From Paraburkholderia heleia NBRC 101817 (GTDB taxonomy: Bacteria > Pseudomonadota > Gammaproteobacteria > Burkholderiales > Burkholderiaceae): a stretch of DNA of 55,060 nt. Of this stretch, positions 1 through 9,091 are shown piece by piece. Both the position numbers and the translations under genes were made by a program. The stretch lies in NCBI RefSeq assembly GCF_000739775.1, contig NZ_BBJH01000055.1, positions 1 to 55,060 on the forward strand, given 5' to 3'. Numbering within the stretch: position 1 is the stretch's first letter; each line of letters opens with the position of its first letter. The notes below the pieces were generated by a model that searched no databases, was not told the DNA's origin, and saw only the letters and a list, made by a program, of their open reading frames with translations.

Positions 1-3000
1 GCTTCACGGTGGCGGGCGCGGTCTCGATCGTGAACGCGAAGCCGGGCGCCATCGACGAAAAGCTGTTGCCGCTCATCGATGCCCACGCCGACGTCGTGCT
101 CGATGCGAAGACGCAGCGCATCCCGAAGCTCGCCGTGCGTCTCGTGAAGAACGCGACGCTCACCGGCGGCGGCACGATCAGCGGGCGCGCCGGACGCTTC
201 GACCTGAAGGTGGCCGGGCTCGACCTCAACGCGATCCAGTCGAGCGTGCGCGCCACGCAGTTCGCGGGGCCAATCGGCGTGCGGCTGAACGGCGACGTGC
301 AGAGCGTCACGCTCGACCTCGCCGATCCCAGGGCTGCGCTGCGCGTGCAGGGCAAGATCACGCAGGACCCCGCGCGCCTGTCGCTCAACGACGTGCGGCT
401 GACTTCGGGGGCGGGACGCATCGACCTGTCGGGCGCGCTCAAGCACGACGCCAGTTCGACGTATCAACTCAAGGCGGTGCTGACCAATTTCGATCCGCTG
501 TCGCTTACGTCGCAAACCCCGGCGCGCACTGCAGCGAAATCGCCCGCGCCGGCCGCCCGGCCGCGGCCCGCGCCTCAGCGCGCCGCCGACGCGCTCAACC
601 CGCAACGCAATCTCGCGCTCAATCCGGCGCTGAACCCGTCGCTCAATCCCGCGCAATCGGGCGAGCAGGCCGCCGCGCAAAAGCGCGTGGAAAACGCGCA
701 GGAGAGCCGGCCGGGTGCGGCGGCCGGGCCCGTAGCGAAGCCGCGGCCCGCCATGCGTCCCGCGGGCCGGCCCATCGAGGCGCGCGTGAACGGCACGCTC
801 AACGCGAGCGGCGTGCTCGCGCCCGCCTTCACGACGCGGGCCGAATTCAGGCTCGGCCCGAGCGTCTATGACGACCTGCCGCTCACGGGCCAGGGCCTCA
901 TCCAGCTGGCGGGCTCGCGCATTCTGCCAAGCCGCGCGAATCTCTCGATCGCGGGCAATACCGTGGATCTGCAAGGCAGCTTCGGGGCGCGTGGCGACCG
1001 CCTGCGCTTTCGCGTGGATGCGCCACAGCTCGACCGGCTCGGCTTTGGCATAGCGGGCCAGCTCGCGGCGAACGGCGACGTGACCGGCACCTTCGCACAT
1101 CCCGACGTCTCGCTCGACTACCGGGCCGACCACGTGGTGTTCGGCGATAACCGCGTCGGCCATGCCGAGGGCCGGGCGCTCGCGCGCGACGGCGCGAACG
1201 GCGCGCTCGCCTTCAGCACCGACGCGAGCGACATTGCCGTGGCGGGCGTCGATATCGCGACGCTCACCGCGCACCTCGACGGCACGCGCGCGAAGCACAC
1301 GCTCACCGCGAGCGCAAAGGGCAAGGTGCAGGGCCAGCCGGTCGACTTCGCGGTGGCGGCGAACGGCGGCCTGCAGGACACGCGCGAAGGCACGCGCTGG
1401 AACGGCACGGTGACGCAACTCGAGAACCGCGGCGTGCCGGGCGTAAAGCTCCAGTCGCCGCTGACGGTGAGCGCGGGCCCCGGCAGGGTCACGCTCGGCG
1501 CGACGCGTATCACGGGAGAAGGCGCCTCGCTCGAGCTGAAATCGTTCGATCTCGACCATGGCCGCATCCGCTCGGCGGGCACGCTCACCAACGTGTCGCT
1601 CGCGCGCATCATGCAAATCCGGCAGCAGTTCACGGGCGTGCCGTCCACGCTCAGGACCGATCTGATCTTCGACGGCGACTGGGACTTCTCCGTCGGCCCC
1701 ACGGCCACCGGCTACGTGCAGATCAGGCGCCGCTCGGGCGACGTCACGACCGAGGTCGGCCGTGGCTTTGCCTCGCTCGGCGTGGGCGAGCTCAACGTGC
1801 GCGCGGCCTTCAGCGGCGGCAGCCGCCTCACGCTCGCGGCGCATGCCCAGGCGAGCCGCGTGGGCGTGTTCGACATCGATGCCTACACGACGCTCGTGCC
1901 GCGCGACGGCATGCTCACCGTCGCGGACGAGGCGCCGATCGGCGGCACCATCAAGGCGAACGTGCCCTCGCTCAGGAACACGGGCGGCATGCTCGGCCCG
2001 ACTTATCTGCTCGACGGCCATCTCGCGCTGCAACTCGCGCTGGGCGGCACAGTCGGGAAGCCGGATCTCACGGGCTCGCTGGTCGGCGACGGCATCTCGG
2101 CCACGATGGTCGATCAGGGCGTCGAGCTGAAGGACGGCGTGATCCGCATCGCGCTCTCGCATAACCTCGTCGACTTCCAGCAGGTGGAGTTCCACGGAGC
2201 GACGAGCGGTACGCTGCGCGCGAAGGGTCAGGTGCGCCTCGACAACGCCGAGCCCGACCTCACCGCGAGCATCGTCGCGGACAAGCTCGAGCTTTTCGCC
2301 TCGCCCGACCGCAAGCTGTCGCTTTCGGGCAGCGCGAGCATCGCCAACGGCGGGCATCTGGGCGGCATGCAGATCGACGGCAAGTTCACCGTCGATCACG
2401 CGCTCTTCGACATGCCCGAGTTACCCGCGCCCTCGCTCGGCGACGACGTCGTGATCGTGCGCCCCGACGGCACGACCGTAGGCGGCCGGCCGCCCATCGA
2501 AGAAACGGCGTCGACGAGGCCCGCGCCGCGCTTCGCGCCGCGCGCGAACGTCGACATCGATCTCGGCCACGACTTCCGCTTCCGCGGCCAGGGTGCGGAT
2601 CTGGGCCTTGCGGGCATGATTTCGGTCAACAGCGCGCCGGACGTACCGCTGCGCGCGGTCGGCAACGTGCGCGTGACCGAAGGCTCCACGTACACGGCGT
2701 TCGGCACCAAGCTCAATATCGAAAACGGCTTCTTCACGTTCAACGGGCCGGTGGGCAATCCGGGCATCAACATTCTCGCCATGCGGCGCAACCAGCAGGT
2801 CGAGGCCGGCGTGCAGGTCATCGGCACCGTGCAGGCGCCGACCGTGCGCCTCGTTTCCGAGCCCAACGTGCCCGACAACGAAAAGCTCTCCTGGCTGCTG
2901 TTCGGGCACGGCACCGACCAGGGCAACAACCTCGGCCAGCAGAGCGCGATGACGACGGCGCTGGCCCTGCTCGGCAGCGCGCAAGGCAAGCGCATTGCGC

Positions 3001-3251
3001 AGAGCATCGGCCTCGACGAATTCTCGATCGGGCGCAGCGAGGTGGGCCTGACCGACCCCGAGGTCGTGATGATCGCGAAGGCCATCAACCAGCGTCTCGT
3101 GATCGGCTATGAACAGGGCCTGCAGTCGGCGTCGAACGCGGTGAAGGCCACGATCAACCTCTCGCGCTACTGGTCGCTCGTGGTGTACGGCGGCACCTTC
3201 AACGGCGCCGATATTCTTTATACGCGGCGTTTCGATCGGCTTCGCCGATAG
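1..3251 (+). CDS. tamB: Translocation/assembly module TamB, 5'-truncated by window edge
   Basis: TamB is the inner-membrane-anchored, periplasm-spanning partner of the Omp85 protein TamA. It helps insert outer-membrane proteins and is linked to lipid transport. About 1,080 C-terminal residues are present and the frame is open from base 3, so the anchor and true start lie off the window. The protein is a long run of amphipathic beta-strand repeats ending in the DUF490/TamB domain (roughly the last 350 residues), with an aromatic, Arg-rich C-terminus (RRFDRLRR). Near residues 165-260 of the visible part is a Pro/Ala-rich low-complexity linker with repeated LNP units, which is not typical of the beta-taco core. 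tamA is expected just upstream. A strong terminator follows 30 bases after the stop, so this is the last gene of its operon. Confidence 0.93.
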   Translation, partial: FTVAGAVSIVNAKPGAIDEKLLPLIDAHADVVLDAKTQRIPKLAVRLVKNATLTGGGTISGRAGRFDLKVAGLDLNAIQSSVRATQFAGPIGVRLNGDVQSVTLDLADPRAALRVQGKITQDPARLSLNDVRLTSGAGRIDLSGALKHDASSTYQLKAVLTNFDPLSLTSQTPARTAAKSPAPAARPRPAPQRAADALNPQRNLALNPALNPSLNPAQSGEQAAAQKRVENAQESRPGAAAGPVAKPRPAMRPAGRPIEARVNGTLNASGVLAPAFTTRAEFRLGPSVYDDLPLTGQGLIQLAGSRILPSRANLSIAGNTVDLQGSFGARGDRLRFRVDAPQLDRLGFGIAGQLAANGDVTGTFAHPDVSLDYRADHVVFGDNRVGHAEGRALARDGANGALAFSTDASDIAVAGVDIATLTAHLDGTRAKHTLTASAKGKVQGQPVDFAVAANGGLQDTREGTRWNGTVTQLENRGVPGVKLQSPLTVSAGPGRVTLGATRITGEGASLELKSFDLDHGRIRSAGTLTNVSLARIMQIRQQFTGVPSTLRTDLIFDGDWDFSVGPTATGYVQIRRRSGDVTTEVGRGFASLGVGELNVRAAFSGGSRLTLAAHAQASRVGVFDIDAYTTLVPRDGMLTVADEAPIGGTIKANVPSLRNTGGMLGPTYLLDGHLALQLALGGTVGKPDLTGSLVGDGISATMVDQGVELKDGVIRIALSHNLVDFQQVEFHGATSGTLRAKGQVRLDNAEPDLTASIVADKLELFASPDRKLSLSGSASIANGGHLGGMQIDGKFTVDHALFDMPELPAPSLGDDVVIVRPDGTTVGGRPPIEETASTRPAPRFAPRANVDIDLGHDFRFRGQGADLGLAGMISVNSAPDVPLRAVGNVRVTEGSTYTAFGTKLNIENGFFTFNGPVGNPGINILAMRRNQQVEAGVQVIGTVQAPTVRLVSEPNVPDNEKLSWLLFGHGTDQGNNLGQQSAMTTALALLGSAQGKRIAQSIGLDEFSIGRSEVGLTDPEVVMIAKAINQRLVIGYEQGLQSASNAVKATINLSRYWSLVVYGGTFNGADILYTRRFDRLRR

Positions 3252-3280
3252 AGAATCAGAAATCACCTACAGGCCTGCAT

Positions 3281-3314
3281 GCCCGGTCGTCGAATATCGG
3301 CGACCGGGCTTTTT
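3281..3314 (+). terminator. Rho-independent terminator after tamB
   Basis: A perfect 9-bp GC-rich stem (GCCCGGTCG with CGACCGGGC) with an 11-base loop is followed directly by TTTTT. It lies about 30 bases beyond the tamB stop and isolates tamB from the fimbrial operon. Confidence 0.9.
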
Positions 3315-3453
3315 GTTTCCGGTCTGCGGCGTTCCGATGGCCGTTCGGATGACTGATGTTGCCGTGTCCCGCCTGGTACCGTTCCAGTTTCAATGTGCGA
3401 GTTCGATATCGTTTGACTTTCGTCTAACTTGTACGGGCAAATTTTCGACTTAT

Positions 3454-3497
3454 TAGGAGTGCTCCTATAAGCGAATCCTTGGCCTCGTTGGGATAAT
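3454..3497 (+). promoter_or_regulatory. Candidate promoter and operator of the fimbrial operon
   Basis: In the 353-base gap between tamB and the pilin gene is a perfect inverted repeat TAGGAG-TG-CTCCTA (3454-3467), then GATAAT at 3492-3497, a 5/6 match to the sigma70 -10 box. No recognisable -35 box lies 16-18 bases upstream of it. The palindrome would be centred near -43 relative to a start around 3504, the usual place for a class II activator. The local sequence is more AT-rich than the neighbourhood. The regulator is unknown; the geometry resembles sites of LuxR/FixJ-type proteins. The site is seen directly; its function is inferred. Confidence 0.45.
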
Positions 3498-3604
3498 GTC
3501 ACTCCCTTCTCGCGGGGAAATCGGGCGACTGGAATCAACGTACTGACCGGTTGATCGATCTTGTCGCTTTTGTCACATCGGGAAATTTATCAGGAATGCT
3601 ATTT

Positions 3605-4153
3605 ATGAGAAAAATCGCGCTTTCTTTGGTCGTCGCGGCCGCGGGCACCGTTGCGTCAGTTGCCTACGCGGGTCCGGCAAACAACGGCGGCGTGTTGACC
3701 ATCAACGGGCAGTTGACGGCCAACTCGTGCGACGTGAACGGCAATGGCCAGGGCAACAATTTCACGGTCACGCTGCCAAGCCTGTCGGCTTCGGAGCTGT
3801 CGGCCGCGGGGGCGACTGCGGGTTCGACCGGCTTCAGCATCGCGTTGAGCAACTGCACACCCAATACCGGCAAGGTGCATACGTTCTGGGAGTACGGCTC
3901 GAATACGCTGAGCGACGGCAATCTGCTCAACAACGGCACCGCCACCAACGTGGAGGTTCAACTGGTCGACTACAACAGCGGCCGGAAGGTGATCGACGTA
4001 AGCAAGGCCGATGATGCGCAGAACTCGCAGACCGTCAACATCGCGAGCGGCACGGCCAACCTGCAGTACGCCGCGCAGTACATCTCTCCGGCCGGCGGGG
4101 CCACGGCGGGTACGGTAACGACCAACGTCACCTATTCGATGGCCTATCAGTAA
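3605..4153 (+). CDS. Type 1 fimbrial major subunit (FimA-like pilin)
   Basis: This is a 182-residue pilin, secreted by Sec and polymerised on the cell surface by donor-strand exchange. A signal peptide occupies residues 1-22 (cleavage after AYA). Two cysteines (Cys42, Cys84) are spaced as in the conserved pilin disulfide, Gly and polar beta-strand sequence follows, and the C-terminus ends in TYSMAYQ with the penultimate-region tyrosine of chaperone-usher subunits. Start choice: ATG at 3605 has AGGA 9 bases upstream; an ATG at 3596 and a TTG at 3551 are also in frame, but the first sits on the Shine-Dalgarno and the second would add a non-signal extension. It is the first of four co-directional fimbrial genes and so probably the abundant shaft subunit. 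Confidence 0.9.
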   Translation: MRKIALSLVVAAAGTVASVAYAGPANNGGVLTINGQLTANSCDVNGNGQGNNFTVTLPSLSASELSAAGATAGSTGFSIALSNCTPNTGKVHTFWEYGSNTLSDGNLLNNGTATNVEVQLVDYNSGRKVIDVSKADDAQNSQTVNIASGTANLQYAAQYISPAGGATAGTVTTNVTYSMAYQ

Positions 4154-4253
4154 CCGGCGGGTGCGGACGATTTTCGTTCGCCCGGCTTTTCAGAGACGAA
4201 GTTGCGATTGGCCCGAGCGCGTTGCCTCGGCGCCAATCTTCTGTTCGAGCGTT

Positions 4254-4997
4254 ATGAATCTACGAAAACTCGTCAACAGCGCGGCTGCGGCAGGCGTGTG
4301 TGCGCTGGCCATGATGATGTCCAGCGCCACGCAGGCGTCCGTCGTCATCGCGGGCACGCGCGTGGTGTACAACGCCAGCGACACCGAAGTGACGCTCAGG
4401 CTTTCCAATGTGGGCAAGACGCCTTCACTGGTTCAGGTGTGGCTCGACAATGGCGATCCCAATGTCGATCCGGGCCAGCTCGATCTGCCTTTCATCATGG
4501 CGCCGCCGCTCGCCCGCATCGATTCCGGCAAGTCGCAGACTATCCGCATCACCTACACGGGTGAGGCGCTGCCCACCGACCGGGAGTCGCTCATGTGGTT
4601 CAACGTGCTGGAAGTGCCGCCCAAGCCCTCGGCTTCAGAGGCTGGCGCGAACTATGTGCAGTTGGCGTTCCGGTCGCGCCTGAAGTTCTTTTTCCGTCCC
4701 GTGGGGCTTCAAGGGAATGTCGACGACGCGCCGGCCAGCCTCACGTGGCGTCGCGGCGCGCGAGACGGCAAGCCCGCGCTGCTTGTTTCGAATCCCACGC
4801 CGTATCACGTCACGATCATCGAAGCCCAGGTGGGCGAGGGTCCGCATGCCCCGAGATTCGATGACGGCGATATGGTCGTGCCGGGCGGCGAACTCGTTTT
4901 GCCGCTTTCCGGGGAGTTCGCAGCAGGGGGCAAAGTCTTGTTCACGACCCTGAATGACTACGGCGGACCTGTGAAACACGAGGCAGTTGTGCAGTAG
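4254..4997 (+). CDS. Periplasmic fimbrial chaperone (PapD/FimC family)
   Basis: This 247-residue protein is a two-domain immunoglobulin-fold chaperone that caps pilin subunits in the periplasm and delivers them to the usher. A signal peptide covers about residues 1-28 (ATQA-S). The family's subunit-anchoring pair is present: Arg36 in the first strand (AGTRVVY) and Lys143 in RLKFFFRP. The short F1-G1 loop before that lysine suggests an FGS-type chaperone, the type serving rod-like pili. Start: the ATG at 4254 gives a proper signal peptide; an in-frame upstream start at 4161 would prepend 31 residues without signal character. It lies 100 bases after the pilin gene in the same operon. Confidence 0.93.
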   Translation: MNLRKLVNSAAAAGVCALAMMMSSATQASVVIAGTRVVYNASDTEVTLRLSNVGKTPSLVQVWLDNGDPNVDPGQLDLPFIMAPPLARIDSGKSQTIRITYTGEALPTDRESLMWFNVLEVPPKPSASEAGANYVQLAFRSRLKFFFRPVGLQGNVDDAPASLTWRRGARDGKPALLVSNPTPYHVTIIEAQVGEGPHAPRFDDGDMVVPGGELVLPLSGEFAAGGKVLFTTLNDYGGPVKHEAVVQ

Positions 4998-5023
4998 CGC
5001 CGTAGCCAATGGCAGTGGCATGG

Positions 5024-5046
5024 CTGAATGAAGGAATTCCATTCAG
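5024..5046 (+). repeat. Intercistronic inverted repeat between chaperone and usher genes
   Basis: A perfect 7-bp inverted repeat, CTGAATG and CATTCAG, is separated by 9 bases that include GGAATTC. It lies 27 bases after the chaperone stop in a 209-base gap. No T-tract follows, so it is not a terminator. It may be a processing or stability hairpin that sets different levels of pilin/chaperone and usher messages, which is inference. Confidence 0.4.
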
Positions 5047-5206
5047 GAATCCATACTAATGGCCGGATTTTCGTTGTGAGAAGGGCGAGGCGTGAAGCTT
5101 CGCGTGCTCACAACAGGATCGGTCTTTTTCATGTCGGCGGTTGATGTGCCGACGGACAGGCGCGCAGCGGGCAGGCACTGCTGTGGCCCTGCGAATTCGG
5201 CTCACC

Positions 5207-7993
5207 ATGAACGATCTCAACGTGATATTCCGTTACCGACATCCTCACGCCAATGCTCTCATCCTGAGCCAGACGAGCATCGCGGTGCTGCTTTCGTTCG
5301 CCCTTGCGAACGCTCAGGCGCAGAGCGCACCCGCTGAAGACGTCGCCACCCGGCGCCGGCCCGCGACCGCTGAGATGCGCGGTGTCCCGCCGCCCGCAGC
5401 CGGCATCGCGCCGCGGATTCCGGACCCGCCGGGCGTGATGGATGCGATGGACACGGCGGCGGCGCCAGCCGCGCTTGCCGCCGTGGCGCCGTTGAGTCGC
5501 GCGGCCGTTGAGCCTGAGCCCGTCCAGTTCAATCCGCAATTTCTGAACGGCAGCAGCGCGGCGAAAGTGGACATCTCCCGCTTCGATAAAGGCAATGTCG
5601 CGCTGCCGGGGCGCTATCGGGCAACGCTTTATGTGAACGGGGTCTGGGTGGGCATGACCGATGTCGATGTGCGCGACATCGGCGACGCGCAACACACCGT
5701 CGCGCCCGTTTTCAATCGCGATTTGCTCGTGCGGGCGGGGGTGGATCTCGCTCGCGTTTCCGCTGAAGCCACTACGAGGCTCGACGCCACGGCGGGCGGC
5801 AGCGGGGGAGCCATGCTCTCCGATCTGATTCCCCAGAGCACGGCAACGTTCGACATAGGCGAGCAGCGCCTCGACCTGAGCATTCCGCAGGCAATGATGA
5901 ACCGCAACGCGCGCGGCTGGGTCGACCCGAAGTTCTGGGACGATGGCGTGCCGGCGGCGCTGCTGCAATACAACGCGAATGTCTATCACACGAACGGCAG
6001 CGGCCTTTCGGCGACGCAAGCCTACCTGGGTCTCAACGCGGGCGTGAATGTCGGTGCCTGGCGCTTTCGCTACAACGGCAATGTCACCAGCGCTACGGGC
6101 GCGGGCACGCACGTGCAGAGCATGCAGACGTATTTGCAGCGCTCGTTCTCGCCGATCAAGAGCCAGTTCACCCTCGGCGATTCGTACACGGACGGCTCCA
6201 TCTTCGACTCGTTCGGCGTGCGTGGCGCGCAGATGGGCACGGACGACCGGATGTATCCGGAATCGCAGCGAAGCTACGCGCCGACGGTGCGCGGCATCGC
6301 GAATACCAACGCGAAGGTCGAGATCCGGCAGAACGGCAACCTTATCTACGAGACGACGGTCGCGCCTGGGCCGTTCGTGATCGATGATCTGTATCCGACG
6401 GGCTATGGCGGCGACCTCCAGGTCGTGGTGACGGAGGCAGACGGCAGCCAGCGCGTGTCCATCGTGCCCTACGCCGCGCCGGTGAACGCGCTGCGCGAGG
6501 GCCGCTGGCGCTACAGCATCGTCGCGGGCCAGTATCGCGACACCAGCCTGAACAGCCATCCTTTCGTGTTCGAGGCGAACGTTCAGCGCGGCATCAGCAA
6601 CCTCATCACGCTCTATGGCGGCGTGATCGGCTCGGGGGACTATTTTTCCGCCGCGGCCGGCGTCGCGCTCGACACGCGCATTGGCGCCTTCGCGTTCGAC
6701 GTGACCCAGGCGAATACCACCCTGCACGGAGGACTGCCCAGGCGCAACGGGCAGAGCCTGCGGCTTTCCTACTCGCGCGTTTTCTCGCCAACGAACACCG
6801 ACGTCACGCTCGCGGCCTACCGCTATTCGACGAGCGGGTTCCTGAACCTCACCGACGCCATGACGTTGCGCGATCTTTCGCTGCGCGGTATCGCAAACAC
6901 GAACAACGGCATCCAGAAAGGGCGGCTGCAGGTCACGCTCAACCAGAGCTTGTCGGGCTGGGGCGCGATATACGCGTCGGGCTTTACGCAGAATTACTGG
7001 AACAAGCCGGGCACCGACACCTCGTTCCAGGTCGGCTACAACACCAGCATTCGCCGCGTGGGCGTGGGCATTTCGCTATCGCGCGCCCTCGACGTCAGCT
7101 CGAACCGCTGGGACAACCGCGTGATGCTCAACCTGAACATCCCGCTCGATATCGGTTCGAAGATCGCCAACACGACGACCTCGTATACCCACGACACGCG
7201 CGACGGCAGCAACCAGATTCAGGAGAGCTTCACGGGCACGGCGGGCGTCGACAACGCGTTCAACTACGGCGTGACGGCGGGCTACAACTCAGGCAGCGGC
7301 AGCAACGGCAACGTGAGCGCGAATGCAGGCTATCTCAGCCGTTACGCGCAATTGCGGGCCAACGCGGGCTATGCGAGCGGTTACACGCAGGTGGGTGGCG
7401 GCGCAACGGGCGCTGTGCTCGCGTATCGCGGCGGCGTGGTGGCCTCACCGCAGACGGGCGACACGTTCGCGGTCATCGAGGCGAACGACGCGGTCGATGC
7501 GCGCGTGTCGAGTTCGCCAGGCGTGCGCGTGGACGGGTTCGGGCACGCGCTTGTCGCCGGCATGAATCCGTACTCGCTCAACCTGGTCGATATCGACACG
7601 AAGGGCCTCCCGATGGGCGTCGTGCTCAACACCACGGAACAGCAATTCGCGCCGACGGCAGGCGCCGTGGTGCGCCTGAAGTTCGACACGCAGAACCGGG
7701 GCCGACCCGTGGTCATGCGGTTGCGCCGCGCGAACGGCGTTGCGCTTCCGTTCGGCGCCGACCTGCTCGACGAGGAGGGCAACAACGTCGGCACGGTGAG
7801 CCAGGGTAGCCGCGCCATGTACTTCAGCAAGGCGCCCGAGAGCGAATTGACGGTGCGGTGGGGCGCGGGTATCGAGCAAAGTTGCAAGGTGCGCTATTCG
7901 GCGCCGGTCGAGGTCAATGGCAAAGCCGCCACGCCGGGCGGGGCCAATAACAGGGTAATGGCGCCGGTCGTCACCGACGCCCTGTGTCTGTGA
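5207..7993 (+). CDS. Outer membrane fimbrial usher (FimD/PapC family)
   Basis: This 928-residue protein is the outer-membrane pore that recruits chaperone-subunit complexes and extrudes the growing fimbria. After an N-terminal signal peptide (hydrophobic stretch ending ANAQA near residue 40) there is an Ala/Pro-rich linker, an N-terminal recruitment domain (VDISRFDKGNVALPGRYRATLYVNG), a 24-strand barrel region interrupted by a plug, and C-terminal domains with a conserved Cys pair (QSCKVRY and DALCL). Length is normal for ushers. The ATG at 5207 was chosen because it precedes the signal sequence, but its Shine-Dalgarno is poor, so a nearby alternative start is possible. The stop overlaps an open frame leading into the tip gene, consistent with one transcript. 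Confidence 0.95.
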   Translation: MNDLNVIFRYRHPHANALILSQTSIAVLLSFALANAQAQSAPAEDVATRRRPATAEMRGVPPPAAGIAPRIPDPPGVMDAMDTAAAPAALAAVAPLSRAAVEPEPVQFNPQFLNGSSAAKVDISRFDKGNVALPGRYRATLYVNGVWVGMTDVDVRDIGDAQHTVAPVFNRDLLVRAGVDLARVSAEATTRLDATAGGSGGAMLSDLIPQSTATFDIGEQRLDLSIPQAMMNRNARGWVDPKFWDDGVPAALLQYNANVYHTNGSGLSATQAYLGLNAGVNVGAWRFRYNGNVTSATGAGTHVQSMQTYLQRSFSPIKSQFTLGDSYTDGSIFDSFGVRGAQMGTDDRMYPESQRSYAPTVRGIANTNAKVEIRQNGNLIYETTVAPGPFVIDDLYPTGYGGDLQVVVTEADGSQRVSIVPYAAPVNALREGRWRYSIVAGQYRDTSLNSHPFVFEANVQRGISNLITLYGGVIGSGDYFSAAAGVALDTRIGAFAFDVTQANTTLHGGLPRRNGQSLRLSYSRVFSPTNTDVTLAAYRYSTSGFLNLTDAMTLRDLSLRGIANTNNGIQKGRLQVTLNQSLSGWGAIYASGFTQNYWNKPGTDTSFQVGYNTSIRRVGVGISLSRALDVSSNRWDNRVMLNLNIPLDIGSKIANTTTSYTHDTRDGSNQIQESFTGTAGVDNAFNYGVTAGYNSGSGSNGNVSANAGYLSRYAQLRANAGYASGYTQVGGGATGAVLAYRGGVVASPQTGDTFAVIEANDAVDARVSSSPGVRVDGFGHALVAGMNPYSLNLVDIDTKGLPMGVVLNTTEQQFAPTAGAVVRLKFDTQNRGRPVVMRLRRANGVALPFGADLLDEEGNNVGTVSQGSRAMYFSKAPESELTVRWGAGIEQSCKVRYSAPVEVNGKAATPGGANNRVMAPVVTDALCL

Positions 7994-8049
7994 GCGAGCC
8001 TTCAGGGCGCGCCGCGCGGTTCAATCGTTTGCAGGATGGATGTTGGGAA

Positions 8050-9003
8050 ATGAATACGAGAAAACTCTTTGCCGTCGTCGCCGGCTTGTTCTTGCTCTTG
8101 CTCTCGCCGGCGGCGCTTGCACTCAAGTGCGTGGACGCGAATAGCGGAAGCCTTTCGATCCTGCAGCCAATACCGTCGAATATCGCGATAGCGGCGGATG
8201 CGCCAGCCGGCACCGTTATCTGGGAATCGCCACAGTATACGGTGACAATGAAGTGCACCCGCGATTGGGGCGTTCCAACCGATGGGGTCTATCTGTATGT
8301 CAATCCGGGCAGCGTGGCGCCTGCCACCGGCACGGAAATCGGCATTCGCCTGAACGGTACTGTGTATCGGCAGTCGAGCGGCAGAATCTATGCGGGCTAC
8401 ACGCTGCAGGCATCGGCAAGCGATCTGACGTTTCCCATGACGTTTACCGTCGTGCTGCTCAAGACCGGGACATCGCCCGCCAGTGGCACGGCGGTATTCA
8501 CGAGCTATCGCGTGTTTCAGGTCGACGGCGATCAAGGTCTGAACTCCCATGGCAATTCCAACCTCAACTTCCTGCTTACGGGCCAGGTACTCTTCGTCGG
8601 TTGTTACGCGACGTTGACGTTTCAGCCGAGTTCGACCATCGACTTTGGCACCTTGCTGGCAGTTGGGGTTGCGGGATCGGTGGCGGCCACTCGACCGCTC
8701 ACCCTCACGGCGACCCGGCCGTGCACGTCGTCCTACAAGCTAGGCGTGTCGTTCAACGCCACTTCGCCCACCACGCTCGCGGGCAGCGGAACCTGGAATC
8801 TGGGTAACGGCATGGGGGTGAGCCTGATCGATGGCGTCACCGGTTCGACGGTGCCGCTCAACGGAACGGTCACGGATTTTGTCGACCTCAGCCGCGTGGC
8901 GACGGCCGGCCGTTCCTACACGGTGCAGTTGTCGCGGCTCGTTGCGAACGCGCGCGTAGGGGCATTCAGCGGGACGATGACCGTTTTGCTCGATTACAGA
9001 TAG
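8050..9003 (+). CDS. Fimbrial tip protein, two-domain adhesin-like
   Basis: This 317-residue secreted protein is the last gene of the fimbrial operon. A signal peptide covers residues 1-24 (LLLLSPAALA). Two halves are visible: an N-terminal domain (about 25-178) with Cys27 and Cys69, and a C-terminal pilin domain (about 180-317) with Cys185 (FVGCYATLTF), Cys225 and a terminal TMTVLLDYR strand typical of fimbrial subunits. A lectin-like domain in front of a pilin domain is the layout of FimH-type tip adhesins. The receptor cannot be predicted from sequence. ATG 8050 is preceded by AGGATGG. It ends at a strong bidirectional terminator. Confidence 0.8.
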   Translation: MNTRKLFAVVAGLFLLLLSPAALALKCVDANSGSLSILQPIPSNIAIAADAPAGTVIWESPQYTVTMKCTRDWGVPTDGVYLYVNPGSVAPATGTEIGIRLNGTVYRQSSGRIYAGYTLQASASDLTFPMTFTVVLLKTGTSPASGTAVFTSYRVFQVDGDQGLNSHGNSNLNFLLTGQVLFVGCYATLTFQPSSTIDFGTLLAVGVAGSVAATRPLTLTATRPCTSSYKLGVSFNATSPTTLAGSGTWNLGNGMGVSLIDGVTGSTVPLNGTVTDFVDLSRVATAGRSYTVQLSRLVANARVGAFSGTMTVLLDYR

Positions 9004-9035
9004 CGCGGCGCGACCGGCGTCGAAAAATCAGGCGC

Positions 9036-9064
9036 AAAAAAAACGCCCCTCAAAAGGGGCGTTT
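9036..9064. terminator. Bidirectional terminator between fimbrial operon and metG
   Basis: A perfect 10-bp stem AAACGCCCCT / AGGGGCGTTT with a CAAA loop has an A-run on its left and a T-run at the right foot, so it can stop transcription from both converging units. Confidence 0.9.
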
Positions 9065-9091
9065 CGCACGACATCGGCGAGCGAGCGGTTT

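Noticed and set aside
5129..6727. Minus-strand frame opposite the usher gene
   Set aside because: It is antisense to a confirmed usher and has no start signal or domain.
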